From positions 1 to 64,000 of the forward strand of contig NZ_CP037899.1 of NCBI RefSeq assembly GCF_007475525.1: a stretch of DNA of 64,000 nt. The letters are read 5' to 3'. Source of the stretch: Methylacidiphilum kamchatkense Kam1 (GTDB taxonomy: Bacteria; Verrucomicrobiota; Verrucomicrobiia; Methylacidiphilales; Methylacidiphilaceae). Position numbers and translations under genes: made by a program. The number at the start of each line of letters is the position of its first letter. Positions within the stretch are counted from its first letter, which is position 1. This document shows, piece after piece, positions 54,001 through 64,000 of the stretch. The notes beneath the pieces are model-generated. The model worked only from the letters and a program-made list of their open reading frames with translations, made no database searches and was not told where the DNA came from.

Positions 54001-54891
54001 TCAAAACGCTAAGAGTTCAAAATAATCGGCTACGGTGGAGGGAATAAAAGAAAAGCTTTGGTGATCTAACACTAATTGCTTACTTATTTGCTGTTCTTTT
54101 TTAGAGAGCCGTAGAGGCTCTTTTGAACCAAAAAGTAGGATTCTTTGAGCAAATTGCTGTGTCAATTGAGGAATGCCAAGACCATAACGGACGTGGACCT
54201 CCCCTGTGACGACACACATGGTTCTTTTAGAACCAAGAGGAGAATTCAGAAAGCTTAGGATGTGCTTTGCCATAGAGCTTTCTCTAAGTCTTTGTGCTTC
54301 TATAGCAAAGGCAATCCTTTGTTTATCCATAAAAGCATGGACCGAAAGATAGGGAGTTAAAAATCTCCTATATAACGGGGGTATGGTGGCCAATGGGAAT
54401 GCGGCTTGTTCTTTTTTTGCTAGGGAATGATAGCCTTCCCTTGCTACTTTTGAAATAATAGAATGAGTCGTGTCTATACCGATCAGAGGTATGTGATGTT
54501 TTTGAGCAAAAAGGCAAAGTGGTTTGTAATCCAAGTAGTTAGGCCATTTCTTCTTCCATTGAATGGCTTCTGAAAATTGTTTGAAAGAGAGCTGACCATT
54601 TATAAACTGATCGATTATCTTTTGATCCTTGGCTTCGAGGGATTCCAACGCCAAAGCCAGAGGAATGTGCCTGTTGTATAGAAGTTTTAAAAGTTCAAGC
54701 TGGGCTTTATGATGGCTATGGAGAGTGTGTACTTCGCCCAAATAGAGAATTCGAGCCTTGGAAAGATCTTCTATTAGTTCTTTTTGACTTACAATTGCTC
54801 CAGTCTTTAGATCTATCCAGATCCCTTCTGCAGCATTCCCAATGCGACAAAAGCTTAAGAAAAAAATGAGTAGAATGAATATTTTTTTCAC
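54001..54891 (-). CDS. ChaN-like (DUF399) exported protein
   Basis: A 296-residue exported protein of the ChaN / haem-iron regulated group. The N-terminal signal helix (about residues 4-20) ends in a CRIGNAAEG region. Core motifs are RILYLGEVHTLHSHHKAQLE, LALALESLEAKDQ, a GIDTTHS turn, and VVTGEVHVRYGLGIPQ near the C-terminus. No lipobox is sure, though Cys15 may be one. Known relatives bind haem or metals. It follows a HAD gene. Confidence 0.82.
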   Translation of the reverse strand: MKKIFILLIFFLSFCRIGNAAEGIWIDLKTGAIVSQKELIEDLSKARILYLGEVHTLHSHHKAQLELLKLLYNRHIPLALALESLEAKDQKIIDQFINGQLSFKQFSEAIQWKKKWPNYLDYKPLCLFAQKHHIPLIGIDTTHSIISKVAREGYHSLAKKEQAAFPLATIPPLYRRFLTPYLSVHAFMDKQRIAFAIEAQRLRESSMAKHILSFLNSPLGSKRTMCVVTGEVHVRYGLGIPQLTQQFAQRILLFGSKEPLRLSKKEQQISKQLVLDHQSFSFIPSTVADYFELLAF

Positions 54892-54926
54892 AAGGATGTA
54901 TGAAATAAAAAGATGGTCGTCTCCTT

Positions 54927-55616
54927 CTATTGCTGAGAGACATCATTAAAAAGAACATCGATTGTTTCTAAAGACAAATCTTTCCAACTAGAAATTACTA
55001 GATCAGCATGTTCTAAGCTGTTTTTAGGTCTTGTAGTAGTCAAAGCGATCACTTTCATGCCAGCCTTTTTTGCAGATTCAACTCCTGCAGGGGCATCTTC
55101 GAACACTACACAGCGGCTGGGCACATAGCCCAATTTTTGAGCTGTTACTAGATAAGGGGCAGGATGAGGTTTGCCTTCCCTGACCTCTTCAGCACCCACG
55201 ATAACGGGAAAATACTCTTTGAGTCCTAGTTTTTCTAATACGAAGAAGATGTTGGTTTTTGTTGTCGAAGAACAAACAGCCATGGGAATATGCTTCTGTT
55301 TTAAACGATCCAGAAACTCTTTGACTCCATCAATAAGACAAAGGCCTTCCTCCTGTACAATTTTTTTATAAAGTTCTTCCTTTCTCTTTGAAAGTTGGGT
55401 AATTTCTTCGGGATTTTGAGTCCAGCCAAGAAACTCGGAAATGATTTTTTCATTTTTCATGCCGAATGTCTTGTTCATAAAATCTTGTGCAACTTCTTTG
55501 TGTTGTTCGGCTGCAAGCATGCGCCAACTTTTTTCATGCTGTTTGACTGAATCGACAAGGACTCCATCCCAATCAAAAATAGCAGCCCACTGGTAGTGAT
55601 TATGGTCTTTTTTCAT
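54927..55616 (-). CDS. HAD-superfamily phosphatase/phosphoglucomutase-like protein
   Basis: A 229-residue HAD enzyme with a capped fold. Motif I is FDWDGVLVDS, motif II AVCSSTTKTN, the lysine is in VREGKPHPAPY, and motif III VVFEDAPAGVESAKKAGM. This subgroup includes beta-phosphoglucomutases and sugar-phosphate phosphatases; the substrate cannot be told from sequence. It ends 35 bases before the ChaN-like gene on the same strand. Confidence 0.9.
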   Translation of the reverse strand: MKKDHNHYQWAAIFDWDGVLVDSVKQHEKSWRMLAAEQHKEVAQDFMNKTFGMKNEKIISEFLGWTQNPEEITQLSKRKEELYKKIVQEEGLCLIDGVKEFLDRLKQKHIPMAVCSSTTKTNIFFVLEKLGLKEYFPVIVGAEEVREGKPHPAPYLVTAQKLGYVPSRCVVFEDAPAGVESAKKAGMKVIALTTTRPKNSLEHADLVISSWKDLSLETIDVLFNDVSQQ

Positions 55617-55745
55617 ATAAAACTAACCGGCCTTAAAGTGTATCGATCGAAAAGATCGATTTTGCATGTAAAGAATAACAAGAAAGGGCTTTATCATCCC
55701 AATAGCAATATATTCTCAAAAAAAGGTTTATTTTCCTGGAAGGTG

Positions 55746-56894
55746 ATGACAAAGGTAGGTATTGTTATTCTTCTTTTCAAAATTTCATTCTTTCAAAATT
55801 CTTTTTGTAAAAATCTGCCAGTAAATCAAGAACAATATAAGTCTTTGGCAAGCAAAAAAGAGCTTCTAAAGGCTTACAAAGCCAGAGGATTTTTAGCTCT
55901 TTATTCGAATCGGACTAGAGAAGCCAGAAAATTTTTTCAAATGTGTTATTCTCTCTCTCCTCAGGATGCAAAGCTTTGTGAACTTTTGGCCATAGCATCT
56001 CTTAGGCAAAACGATAGAAGGGGAGCAATCTTTTGGATGCACCAAGCCCATTTGAACGATCTAGCCCGTTTTTATCTGGGGATAAAGCAACCTTTTGAGT
56101 GTGCGACTCCTTTTCAAATCGCAACCTGTCAGTTACTTGACACCTCTTATCCAGTCGTTCCGATAGAAATTGATGGCCATTTTTTTGCTTTTCTCATCGA
56201 TACAGGGACTTCGACATCTATTGTGGATAAAAAAGTGGCAGAAGCTGTTGGACTAAAAGAAGGATGCACATCGGAAGTGATTTTAAGCAATGGAAAAAGG
56301 ATTCAGGGAGCTTTGAGTACGCTCCCAATTTTATGTATCGGCTCTTTTGCAATTAAAAATGTTCCGGTAATGCTTATCGAAAAGCTAAAGCCCCTTTCCT
56401 TCGATGCAGAGAATAGCTTTCATGGAGTATTGGGAACAGATTTGCTGTCAAGATTCAATATACTCATTGATTATCAAACAAAGAAGATTGTCATTTCAAA
56501 AACGGCTATGGAGCTAGGGACTGCCTTTCTATCTGGGTCAAAATTATTGGCTGAAATTCCTTTTTTGTTTAGCCCTCAAGGACTTCTACTAGTAAAAGGA
56601 AGTATTCAGTCGAAGGAAGTTTTTTTTATTTATGACACTGGGTCAGGAGGGTACCCATTGGAATTTAATCAAAAATATAGGAGTACATTTTTTGGGTTTT
56701 CAGGAGCTGCTAGAAGCTCATTGACATTTGGTCCGGTAGCAATCAAGAAAATAAGCGAAACTTTGACTCAACTTCCATCGGCTCTAGAAGAAAGAGAAGA
56801 AATACCTATAGGTGGCATCATTGGAAATAGGCTCTTTTCTGGATACAAAGTGTTATTGAATTTCCAAAAAATGGTTTTACAGCTATATGACTAG
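55746..56894 (+). CDS. Exported two-domain retropepsin-like aspartic protease
   Basis: I start at ATG 55746 (382 residues; MTKVGIVILLFK), with GGAAGG just before it; the longer frame from 55596 overlaps the HAD gene. A signal helix is followed by a short TPR-like helical part (YSLSPQDAKLCELLAIASLR). Then come two retropepsin-like units: FLIDTGTSTSIV (Asp codon at 56199) with GVLGTDLLSRFNILID, and FIYDTGSGGYPL (Asp codon at 56634) with GIIGNRLFSGYKVLLNF. Most bacterial members carry one copy; two suggest a pepsin-like internal dimer. Confidence 0.78.
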   Translation: MTKVGIVILLFKISFFQNSFCKNLPVNQEQYKSLASKKELLKAYKARGFLALYSNRTREARKFFQMCYSLSPQDAKLCELLAIASLRQNDRRGAIFWMHQAHLNDLARFYLGIKQPFECATPFQIATCQLLDTSYPVVPIEIDGHFFAFLIDTGTSTSIVDKKVAEAVGLKEGCTSEVILSNGKRIQGALSTLPILCIGSFAIKNVPVMLIEKLKPLSFDAENSFHGVLGTDLLSRFNILIDYQTKKIVISKTAMELGTAFLSGSKLLAEIPFLFSPQGLLLVKGSIQSKEVFFIYDTGSGGYPLEFNQKYRSTFFGFSGAARSSLTFGPVAIKKISETLTQLPSALEEREEIPIGGIIGNRLFSGYKVLLNFQKMVLQLYD

Positions 56895-56908
56895 AAGAAC
56901 TAAGTCAA

Positions 56909-56980
56909 TGGGCAGACAGGGATTCGAACCCTGAACCAAGTGCTTAAAAGGCACCTGCTCTACCGTTGAGCTATCTGCCC
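56909..56980 (-). tRNA. tRNA-Lys (TTT)
   Basis: A 72-base tRNA on the minus strand. Acceptor arms GGGCAGA and TCTGCCC pair perfectly, discriminator A, no CCA encoded. The anticodon stem holds loop CTTTTAA with anticodon TTT (plus-strand 56946-56948). The T arm is GGGTTCGAATCCC. Its end is 14 bases from the convergent protease gene. Confidence 0.96.
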
Positions 56981-57134
56981 TCAGGAATTAAGAATGTATT
57001 TTTTTTTAGTGATTTGTCTAAAAAAAATTGTCCAAAAAAAAGGACGTTTTCAATCTTTCTGTTCAAATAAAAATAGTATTGCTTTGTCTATCTAAAAAAT
57101 ATACTTTTCGAAATGCCTAAAGTTTTCTACTCTT

Positions 57135-57935
57135 ATGAAAAATTCATTGTCTGCTTCTTTAGCTGATTGTCAGAGTCAACAGGATCATAGAAAAATCAAA
57201 ATACACCGAGTAGGAGTTAAAGGTCTAAGGTATCCTATAGAAGTACGAGACAAAAATTTCGAAAGCCAACATACAGTGGCTACCGTATCGCTTCTTGTGG
57301 ATCTTCCGCATCATTTTAAGGGCACACACATGAGCAGATTTGTTGAGGTGCTCAATGCGCATGGTCGGATGGTGCATGTCTGTAATGTTTTTTCGATCGT
57401 CCATGAACTCCAGAAGAAATTACATGCGGAAACTGCCCATGTAATCATGGAATTTCCTTATTTCATTGAAAAAATTGCCCCGGTGACTGGTTCAAAAGGC
57501 CTAGTTGATTATCAGGTAAGGTTTGAAGCAGCGGCCTATCTTGATGAGACGGATTTTGTTATGTGGGTTACTGTTCCCGTGACCACATTGTGTCCTTGTT
57601 CAAAAGCAATCAGTGATCGGGGAGCTCATAACCAAAGAGGGTATGTGTCGGTTGCCATTAGATTTGTTCAAACGATCTGGATTGAAGATGTCATAGAAAT
57701 GGTTGAAGCCTCGGCTAGTAGTCCGATTTATTCTCTTCTTAAAAGACCCGATGAAAAATATGTTACCGAATTGGCTTTCGATAACCCTGTGTTTGTAGAA
57801 GACTTAGTGAGGAATGTGGCTCTTAGGCTCAATGCCAATCAAGATATCCTCTGGTACCGAGTAGAAGCCGAGAATATGGAAAGCATTCATAATCATGCTG
57901 CTTACGCTTGTGTGGAAAAAGAGCTAGAAACTTAA
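57135..57935 (+). CDS. folE2: GTP cyclohydrolase FolE2
   Basis: Type IB cyclohydrolase, making dihydroneopterin triphosphate for folate and queuosine-type products without strict zinc dependence. The 266 residues include GLRYPIEVRDK, the SQHTVATVSLLVDL segment, the metal-binding Cys in TLCPCSKAISDRGAHNQRG and the closing VRVEAEN-like WYRVEAENMESIHNHAA. No classical folE is visible in the window. It is transcribed toward thiC but separated by a promoter and riboswitch. Confidence 0.95.
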   Translation: MKNSLSASLADCQSQQDHRKIKIHRVGVKGLRYPIEVRDKNFESQHTVATVSLLVDLPHHFKGTHMSRFVEVLNAHGRMVHVCNVFSIVHELQKKLHAETAHVIMEFPYFIEKIAPVTGSKGLVDYQVRFEAAAYLDETDFVMWVTVPVTTLCPCSKAISDRGAHNQRGYVSVAIRFVQTIWIEDVIEMVEASASSPIYSLLKRPDEKYVTELAFDNPVFVEDLVRNVALRLNANQDILWYRVEAENMESIHNHAAYACVEKELET

Positions 57936-57992
57936 AAAAAGAAGAATTAACTGAAGACTATCCCAAAAAAGATAAGCATAGAGGAATAACAG

Positions 57993-58020
57993 TTGATAAA
58001 AGGTTTTTTTTAGTTATAAG
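57993..58020 (+). promoter_or_regulatory. Promoter of the TPP riboswitch-thiC transcript
   Basis: TTGATA (57993-57998) and TATAAG (58015-58020) are spaced by 16 bases. A start near 58027 would begin the transcript just before the aptamer, which fits closely. Confidence 0.55.
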
Positions 58021-58033
58021 TATTAAGTGATCC

Positions 58034-58124
58034 ATGGGGAGCCTAATGGCTGAGAGGTTCTTCTCTATTGATCGAGGAGAACGACCCTATGAACCTGATC
58101 CGGATAATGCCGGCGGAGGGAAAG
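58034..58124 (+). promoter_or_regulatory. TPP (thi-box) riboswitch
   Basis: The conserved TPP aptamer elements are present: GGGGAGCC, GGCTGAGAGG, GACCC, GAACCTGATCCGGATAATGCC and GGCGGAGGGA. TPP binding would shut off thiC. This sits 64 bases before the thiC ATG, with a sequestering hairpin in between. Confidence 0.95.
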
Positions 58125-58164
58125 GATATGCACTGTTCTTATGCTCTTATCTCCTGTTCGGCTA

Positions 58165-60108
<1,944 letters not shown>

Positions 60109-60200
60109 TATTTATTTTTTTTCTTTTTTTGTTTACTAATTAATATAAGTTTTTTAAATATTGATCTTAGGTCATCCTAAAAATTTGTTTTTCTTACAGT

Positions 60201-62969
60201 ATGAGACAAAAGCCTTCTCTTTCCGTTTCTTCCATGGTTCCTTCAAACCGGAAATCCATTGGGATCGAAAATCTTGCTTTACTTGAGGAATATTACCAAC
60301 GCTGGAAAAAAGATCCGACTTCTGTCTCTGCTGATTGGAACAATTTTTTTGAAGGGTTTGAATTCGGATATGAATCCTTAAAAAATGGTCAGCTGGAAAA
60401 GAAAGTCGAAAGGCGCGCTCCAACCGATGCTTTAAAAAAGCAACGTGCCGTTTATGAACTTATTCATGCCTATCGCACCCTTGGGCATTATATAGCCAAT
60501 CTTGATCCGTTGGGATTCAATCAGTATGAATATGACGAATTGAAGCTAGAAAGATTTGGGTTAAATCAAAAAGACCTTGAAAGCTATTTTGATTCTGGAG
60601 ATCTGGCTGGAGGGGGGCGAAGAACGTTACGGGAGATATTAGAGATTCTTAAAAAATCTTATTGTTCTACGTTGACTGTTGAGTTTATGCACATGGATTC
60701 TTTTGTGCAAAGAAAATGGATCACCGAGCGGATTGAAGGAAAGTCCTTTCATGCTGGTTTCTCGAAAGAACACAAGAAGCAAATTCTTTATGATCTATTA
60801 AAAGCGGAGCTGTTTGAAGCATTTTTACATACTCGATACGTTGGACAGAAAAGATTTTCTTTGGAGGGAAGTTGTACGCTCATTCCTATGATGGATGCCC
60901 TTATAGAAGCTTGTCCAGCCCATGGGATTGAGCGGCTTGTTGTTGGAATGGCGCATCGAGGAAGGCTTAATTTTGTTGCCAATGTTTTGCAGCAGGATTA
61001 TAAGGTCATCTTTGATGAATTTTCTGAAAATTACATTCCAGAAGGGGTGTTGGGCGATGGGGATGTTCGGTATCATCTAGGGTTTGAAGCAGCTCTGAAA
61101 ACCAAAGCTGGTGCTATTGTAACAGTAGGCTTAACGCCTAACCCAAGCCATTTGGAAGCTGTTAATCCTGTGGTGGAAGGCAAAGCCAGAGCTTGGGAAA
61201 GAAGACTAAAAGATACAGAGCATAGAAAAAAAGTTTTACCTCTGCTCATTCATGGAGATGCCTCGTTTATGGGGCAAGGAGTTGTGCAGGAAACTTTGAA
61301 TCTTTCTAGGTTGGAAGGGTATACAACTGGTGGTACTCTGCATATTATTGTCAATAATCAGATTGGTTTTACAACGGTTCCTCAGGATGGGCGATCCACG
61401 CATCATTGTACGGCCGTAGCACTGATGCTAGGAATTCCTATTTTTCATGTCAACAGTGATGATCCTTTGGCAGCAGTTTTTGCTGTGCTGCTAGCTTTAG
61501 AGTACAGGCAAGTTTTTGGTCAGGATGTGGTTGTTGATCTTGTGGGCTATAGAAAGTATGGACATAACGAGGGGGACGAACCTAGTTTTACTCAACCTCT
61601 TCTTTATAAGGCAATAGCACAGCATCCTAATATCAGTGATATCTTCTTGGATCAGTTGATAAAATCAGGAGAGATGACAAGAGAAGAGGCAAATGAATAT
61701 CGAAAAATATTTGTAGCTGAGTTGAACCAAAAAATGGAGGAGTCGAAGGAATGGATTAAACAAGAAAATCCTCCCACTTTGAGGCCCAGGCTATCTTGTC
61801 CCAGGATTTTTGATCCAGTGAAAACAGCCGTTCCTTTGGAAGAATTCCTTTATGTGGGTAATGCATTGGTGAAGGAGCCTCCTGATTTCAATCTTAATCC
61901 TAAAATCCGAAAGATCCTTGAAGAAAGAAAAGCCATGGTGGAAGGCAAACAGCCCATTCTTTTACCTTTTGCTGAAACCATGGCCTTTGGCACCCTGCTC
62001 TACGAGGGAATTCCAGTGAGACTATCTGGTCAAGACAGTCGGCGTGGGACTTTCAGTCAAAGACATGCGGTACTTTATGATACTAAAGTTTCTAAGAAAT
62101 ATGTTCCCTTAGCGAATATCCATCCCAACCAGGCGATATTTTGTATCTACAACAGTCCTCTTTCTGAATATGCTGTTTTAGGTTTCGATTATGGCTATTC
62201 TCTAGATTATCCTGAGGCTTTAATTATTTGGGAAGCTCAATACGGTGATTTTGCTAACGGAGCTCAGGTTATTATAGATCTATACCTCGTTAGCTCTGAA
62301 TCGAAATGGGGGGTTACATCGAACATCGTGTTGCTATTGCCGCATGGATATGAAGGACAGGGTCCTGAGCATTCTAGCGCACGAGTGGAGAGATTCCTTC
62401 AAGCATGTGCTGAAGATAATATCGTTGTTGCTAATTGTACTACCCCAGCCAATTATTTTCATATCTTAAGAAGACAGGTTTTGCGAGGCTTTTCTAAGCC
62501 CTTAATCCTTTTCACACATAAAAGCCTTTTACGCAACCCACAATGTGCCTCTACCATTCCAGAATTTGTTCAAGGGTCTTTCGAAGAAGTCTTGGCGGAT
62601 CCTCAGGTCAATCAACCAAGCTCAAAAGTTATCTTGTGCACTGGAAAAGTCTATTATGATCTAATAGACTACAGAAGCCGGCTTGGAAGGATGGATATTC
62701 CTATTGTTCGAATCGAGCAGCTGTATCCCCTGCATGAAAAGAAGCTCAAAGAGATTGTTTTAAGGTATCAACCCAAATCCCTTGTTTGGTGTCAAGAGGA
62801 GCCAAAAAACATGGGCGCTTGGAGTTATATGTTTCCTAAACTTAACGATATTTTTTCTCTTCCTGTCCTTTATGCCGGTAGGGAGGCCTCGGCCAGCACG
62901 GCTACTGGTTCAATGGCTTACCATCGGCTTGAGCAACAAAAGCTTCTTTCAGATGCCTTTGGTAGATAA
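60201..62969 (+). CDS. sucA: 2-oxoglutarate dehydrogenase E1 component
   Basis: Decarboxylates 2-oxoglutarate with thiamine diphosphate in the TCA cycle. The 922-residue length is normal. Visible are the E1 N-terminal helix (NLALLEEYYQRWKKDPTSV), GMAHRGRLNFVANVL, the TPP segment HGDASFMGQGVVQETLNLS with VNNQIGFTT, and the C-terminal transketolase-like domain with SGQDSRRGTFSQRH. It is followed 40 bases later by the E2 gene. The cofactor is supplied by the thiC pathway just upstream, but shared control is not shown. Confidence 0.97.
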   Translation: MRQKPSLSVSSMVPSNRKSIGIENLALLEEYYQRWKKDPTSVSADWNNFFEGFEFGYESLKNGQLEKKVERRAPTDALKKQRAVYELIHAYRTLGHYIANLDPLGFNQYEYDELKLERFGLNQKDLESYFDSGDLAGGGRRTLREILEILKKSYCSTLTVEFMHMDSFVQRKWITERIEGKSFHAGFSKEHKKQILYDLLKAELFEAFLHTRYVGQKRFSLEGSCTLIPMMDALIEACPAHGIERLVVGMAHRGRLNFVANVLQQDYKVIFDEFSENYIPEGVLGDGDVRYHLGFEAALKTKAGAIVTVGLTPNPSHLEAVNPVVEGKARAWERRLKDTEHRKKVLPLLIHGDASFMGQGVVQETLNLSRLEGYTTGGTLHIIVNNQIGFTTVPQDGRSTHHCTAVALMLGIPIFHVNSDDPLAAVFAVLLALEYRQVFGQDVVVDLVGYRKYGHNEGDEPSFTQPLLYKAIAQHPNISDIFLDQLIKSGEMTREEANEYRKIFVAELNQKMEESKEWIKQENPPTLRPRLSCPRIFDPVKTAVPLEEFLYVGNALVKEPPDFNLNPKIRKILEERKAMVEGKQPILLPFAETMAFGTLLYEGIPVRLSGQDSRRGTFSQRHAVLYDTKVSKKYVPLANIHPNQAIFCIYNSPLSEYAVLGFDYGYSLDYPEALIIWEAQYGDFANGAQVIIDLYLVSSESKWGVTSNIVLLLPHGYEGQGPEHSSARVERFLQACAEDNIVVANCTTPANYFHILRRQVLRGFSKPLILFTHKSLLRNPQCASTIPEFVQGSFEEVLADPQVNQPSSKVILCTGKVYYDLIDYRSRLGRMDIPIVRIEQLYPLHEKKLKEIVLRYQPKSLVWCQEEPKNMGAWSYMFPKLNDIFSLPVLYAGREASASTATGSMAYHRLEQQKLLSDAFGR

Positions 62970-63009
62970 CCCTTATGTCAATTTGTTTTAACCTAGGAGC
63001 TAGGACACA

Positions 63010-64000
63010 ATGGATATAAAAATGCCTTCTGTTGGTGAATCGATTGAATCTGGATTGATTGGCAAATGGCTGAAAAAAGAAGGAGAAAGAGTACAATCTG
63101 GAGATGCCTTGTGTGAAATTGAAACCGAGAAGATTACTACTGAAATTTACGCTGAGAAAGAAGGAATATTGCATATTCTTGTCAAAGAAGGTTCAGAGGT
63201 GAAGGTTGGGCAAACCATTGCTCAATTAGAAGAATTGCCTTCGGAAAAGATGGAGCAAGAGCCTAGTGCAAGTATCAAAGAAAAAGAAGAACAAGAGGAA
63301 AAAACAGTTTTAGAACCGCAGAAAGAGTCAATAGAGCCAGTAAAAAAGAAAGAGGAGGAAGAAAAGGCTTCTGTAGAGGCTCCTCTGATGCGTCCTGGTA
63401 GGATAACCAAAGAGATGGCGCTACAATTGATGGAGGAAGAAAAAGAAGAAAAGGAAGAAAAAAAAGAAGAAGCAAAAGAAGTCGAGTCTTTTGCTATAGG
63501 TCCTCAAGAAAAAAGAAAACCACTGAGTCCTATCCGCAAGAAGATTGCTCAGCGTTTGCTGGAAGCCCATATTGGCACCGCTCATTTAACTACGTTCAAT
63601 GAAGTCGACATGAGTACGGTGCTAGAATTAAGAAAAAATTATGGGAAGAGATTCGAAGAGAAATATGGGGTCAAACTGGGACTGATGTCCTTTTTTGTTC
63701 GAGCGGTAGTGGAGGCTTTGAAAAAAATACCAGAGGTCGGTGCGCGGATTGAAGAGGATGAACTCGTTTATCCTTCCACTTTGGATCTAGGAATAGCTGT
63801 TGCAACAGAAAAAGGGTTGATCGTACCAGTGATTCGTAGCGCCGAAAATCTAAGTTTTGCTCAGATTGAAAAAACGATTCAAGAACTAGCTATAAAAGCC
63901 AGAAGTGGGAAAATTACACTCGAAGACATTGAAGGAGGAGTCTTTACGATAACCAATGGCGGTGTCTTTGGCTCTATGCTTTCTACGCCTATACTGAATC
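63010..64000 (+). CDS. sucB: Dihydrolipoyl succinyltransferase (E2), truncated by window end
   Basis: E2 of the 2-oxoglutarate dehydrogenase complex, next to its E1. The N-terminal lipoyl domain has the modified Lys in CEIETEKITTEI. A long Glu/Lys-rich linker follows (about 75-155) with the peripheral-subunit-binding segment (PGRITKEMALQ). Then comes the catalytic domain: PLSPIRKKIAQRLLEAH, GIAVATEKGLIVPVI, and FTITNGGVFGSMLSTPILN at the edge. The frame stays open to the last base; the catalytic His-x-x-x-Asp end lies outside. Confidence 0.94.
   Translation, partial: MDIKMPSVGESIESGLIGKWLKKEGERVQSGDALCEIETEKITTEIYAEKEGILHILVKEGSEVKVGQTIAQLEELPSEKMEQEPSASIKEKEEQEEKTVLEPQKESIEPVKKKEEEEKASVEAPLMRPGRITKEMALQLMEEEKEEKEEKKEEAKEVESFAIGPQEKRKPLSPIRKKIAQRLLEAHIGTAHLTTFNEVDMSTVLELRKNYGKRFEEKYGVKLGLMSFFVRAVVEALKKIPEVGARIEEDELVYPSTLDLGIAVATEKGLIVPVIRSAENLSFAQIEKTIQELAIKARSGKITLEDIEGGVFTITNGGVFGSMLSTPILN

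Overview
The window looks like the start of a bacterial chromosome from the PVC superphylum, most likely Verrucomicrobiota. A Methylacidiphilum-like thermoacidophile is my best guess, but no methane-oxidation gene is present to confirm it. Evidence: an AT-rich, DnaA-box-bearing start directly before dnaA-dnaN; a 50-residue basic protein of the PVC signature type (53448-53600); low GC throughout; lptD for an outer membrane; and an archaeal/thermophile-type RNA ligase pair. I see no phage, insertion sequence, CRISPR array or integron.

Layout. 1-4.9 kb: origin, dnaA, dnaN, an unknown gene, lspA, nadA. 4.9-6.6 kb: a convergent pair of PIN-domain RNA-ligase partner and Rnl3-type RNA ligase. 6.9-12.9 kb: ugd, purA, uppS and a phospholipid run cdsA-psd-pssA. 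13-21 kb: tRNA-Tyr, a lysine 2,3-aminomutase relative, an RlmI-like methyltransferase, PEP synthase, an acyl-CoA synthetase/GNAT fusion, tRNA-Val. 21-26 kb: parB, CAP-domain protein, mutL, ychF. 25.7-31.2 kb: a NusG paralogue followed by a nucleotide-sugar reductase, a sugar aminotransferase and lptD, a cell-surface group. 31.5-36.7 kb: an FMN protein and a kdpFABC potassium pump preceded by an extra 27-residue membrane peptide. 36.8-43.1 kb: priA, dodecin, guanine deaminase, norCB and a small membrane gene, a glycine-rich membrane protein. 43.5-49.9 kb: an SOD-fold protein, recN, prfB with its programmed frameshift, a thioredoxin-fold protein lacking cysteines, moaC-mogA, hisI. 49.9-53.6 kb: LuxC- and LuxE-like genes, divergent from two bactofilins, then the PVC signature gene. 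54-57.9 kb: ChaN-like protein, HAD phosphatase, a two-domain retropepsin-like protease, tRNA-Lys, folE2. 58-64 kb: TPP riboswitch with thiC, then sucA and a truncated sucB.

Eight genes carry in total twelve single-base frame breaks (ugd, RlmI-like, reductase, aminotransferase, kdpA, kdpB, glycine-rich membrane gene, thiC). Eleven of the twelve are repaired by adding one base, nearly always in a short homopolymer, and each repaired protein has the family length and keeps its motifs. They cluster in a few short stretches while the long housekeeping genes are intact. I read this mainly as local base-call or assembly error rather than gene decay; I list these genes as single CDSs and say where each break is.

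I see no single unmistakable new multi-gene system. The best leads are the peptide in front of kdpF, the zinc-ribbon bactofilin beside the LuxE/LuxC pair, the tandem retropepsin, the altered SOD-fold protein, and the RNA ligase/PIN pair in a bacterium.
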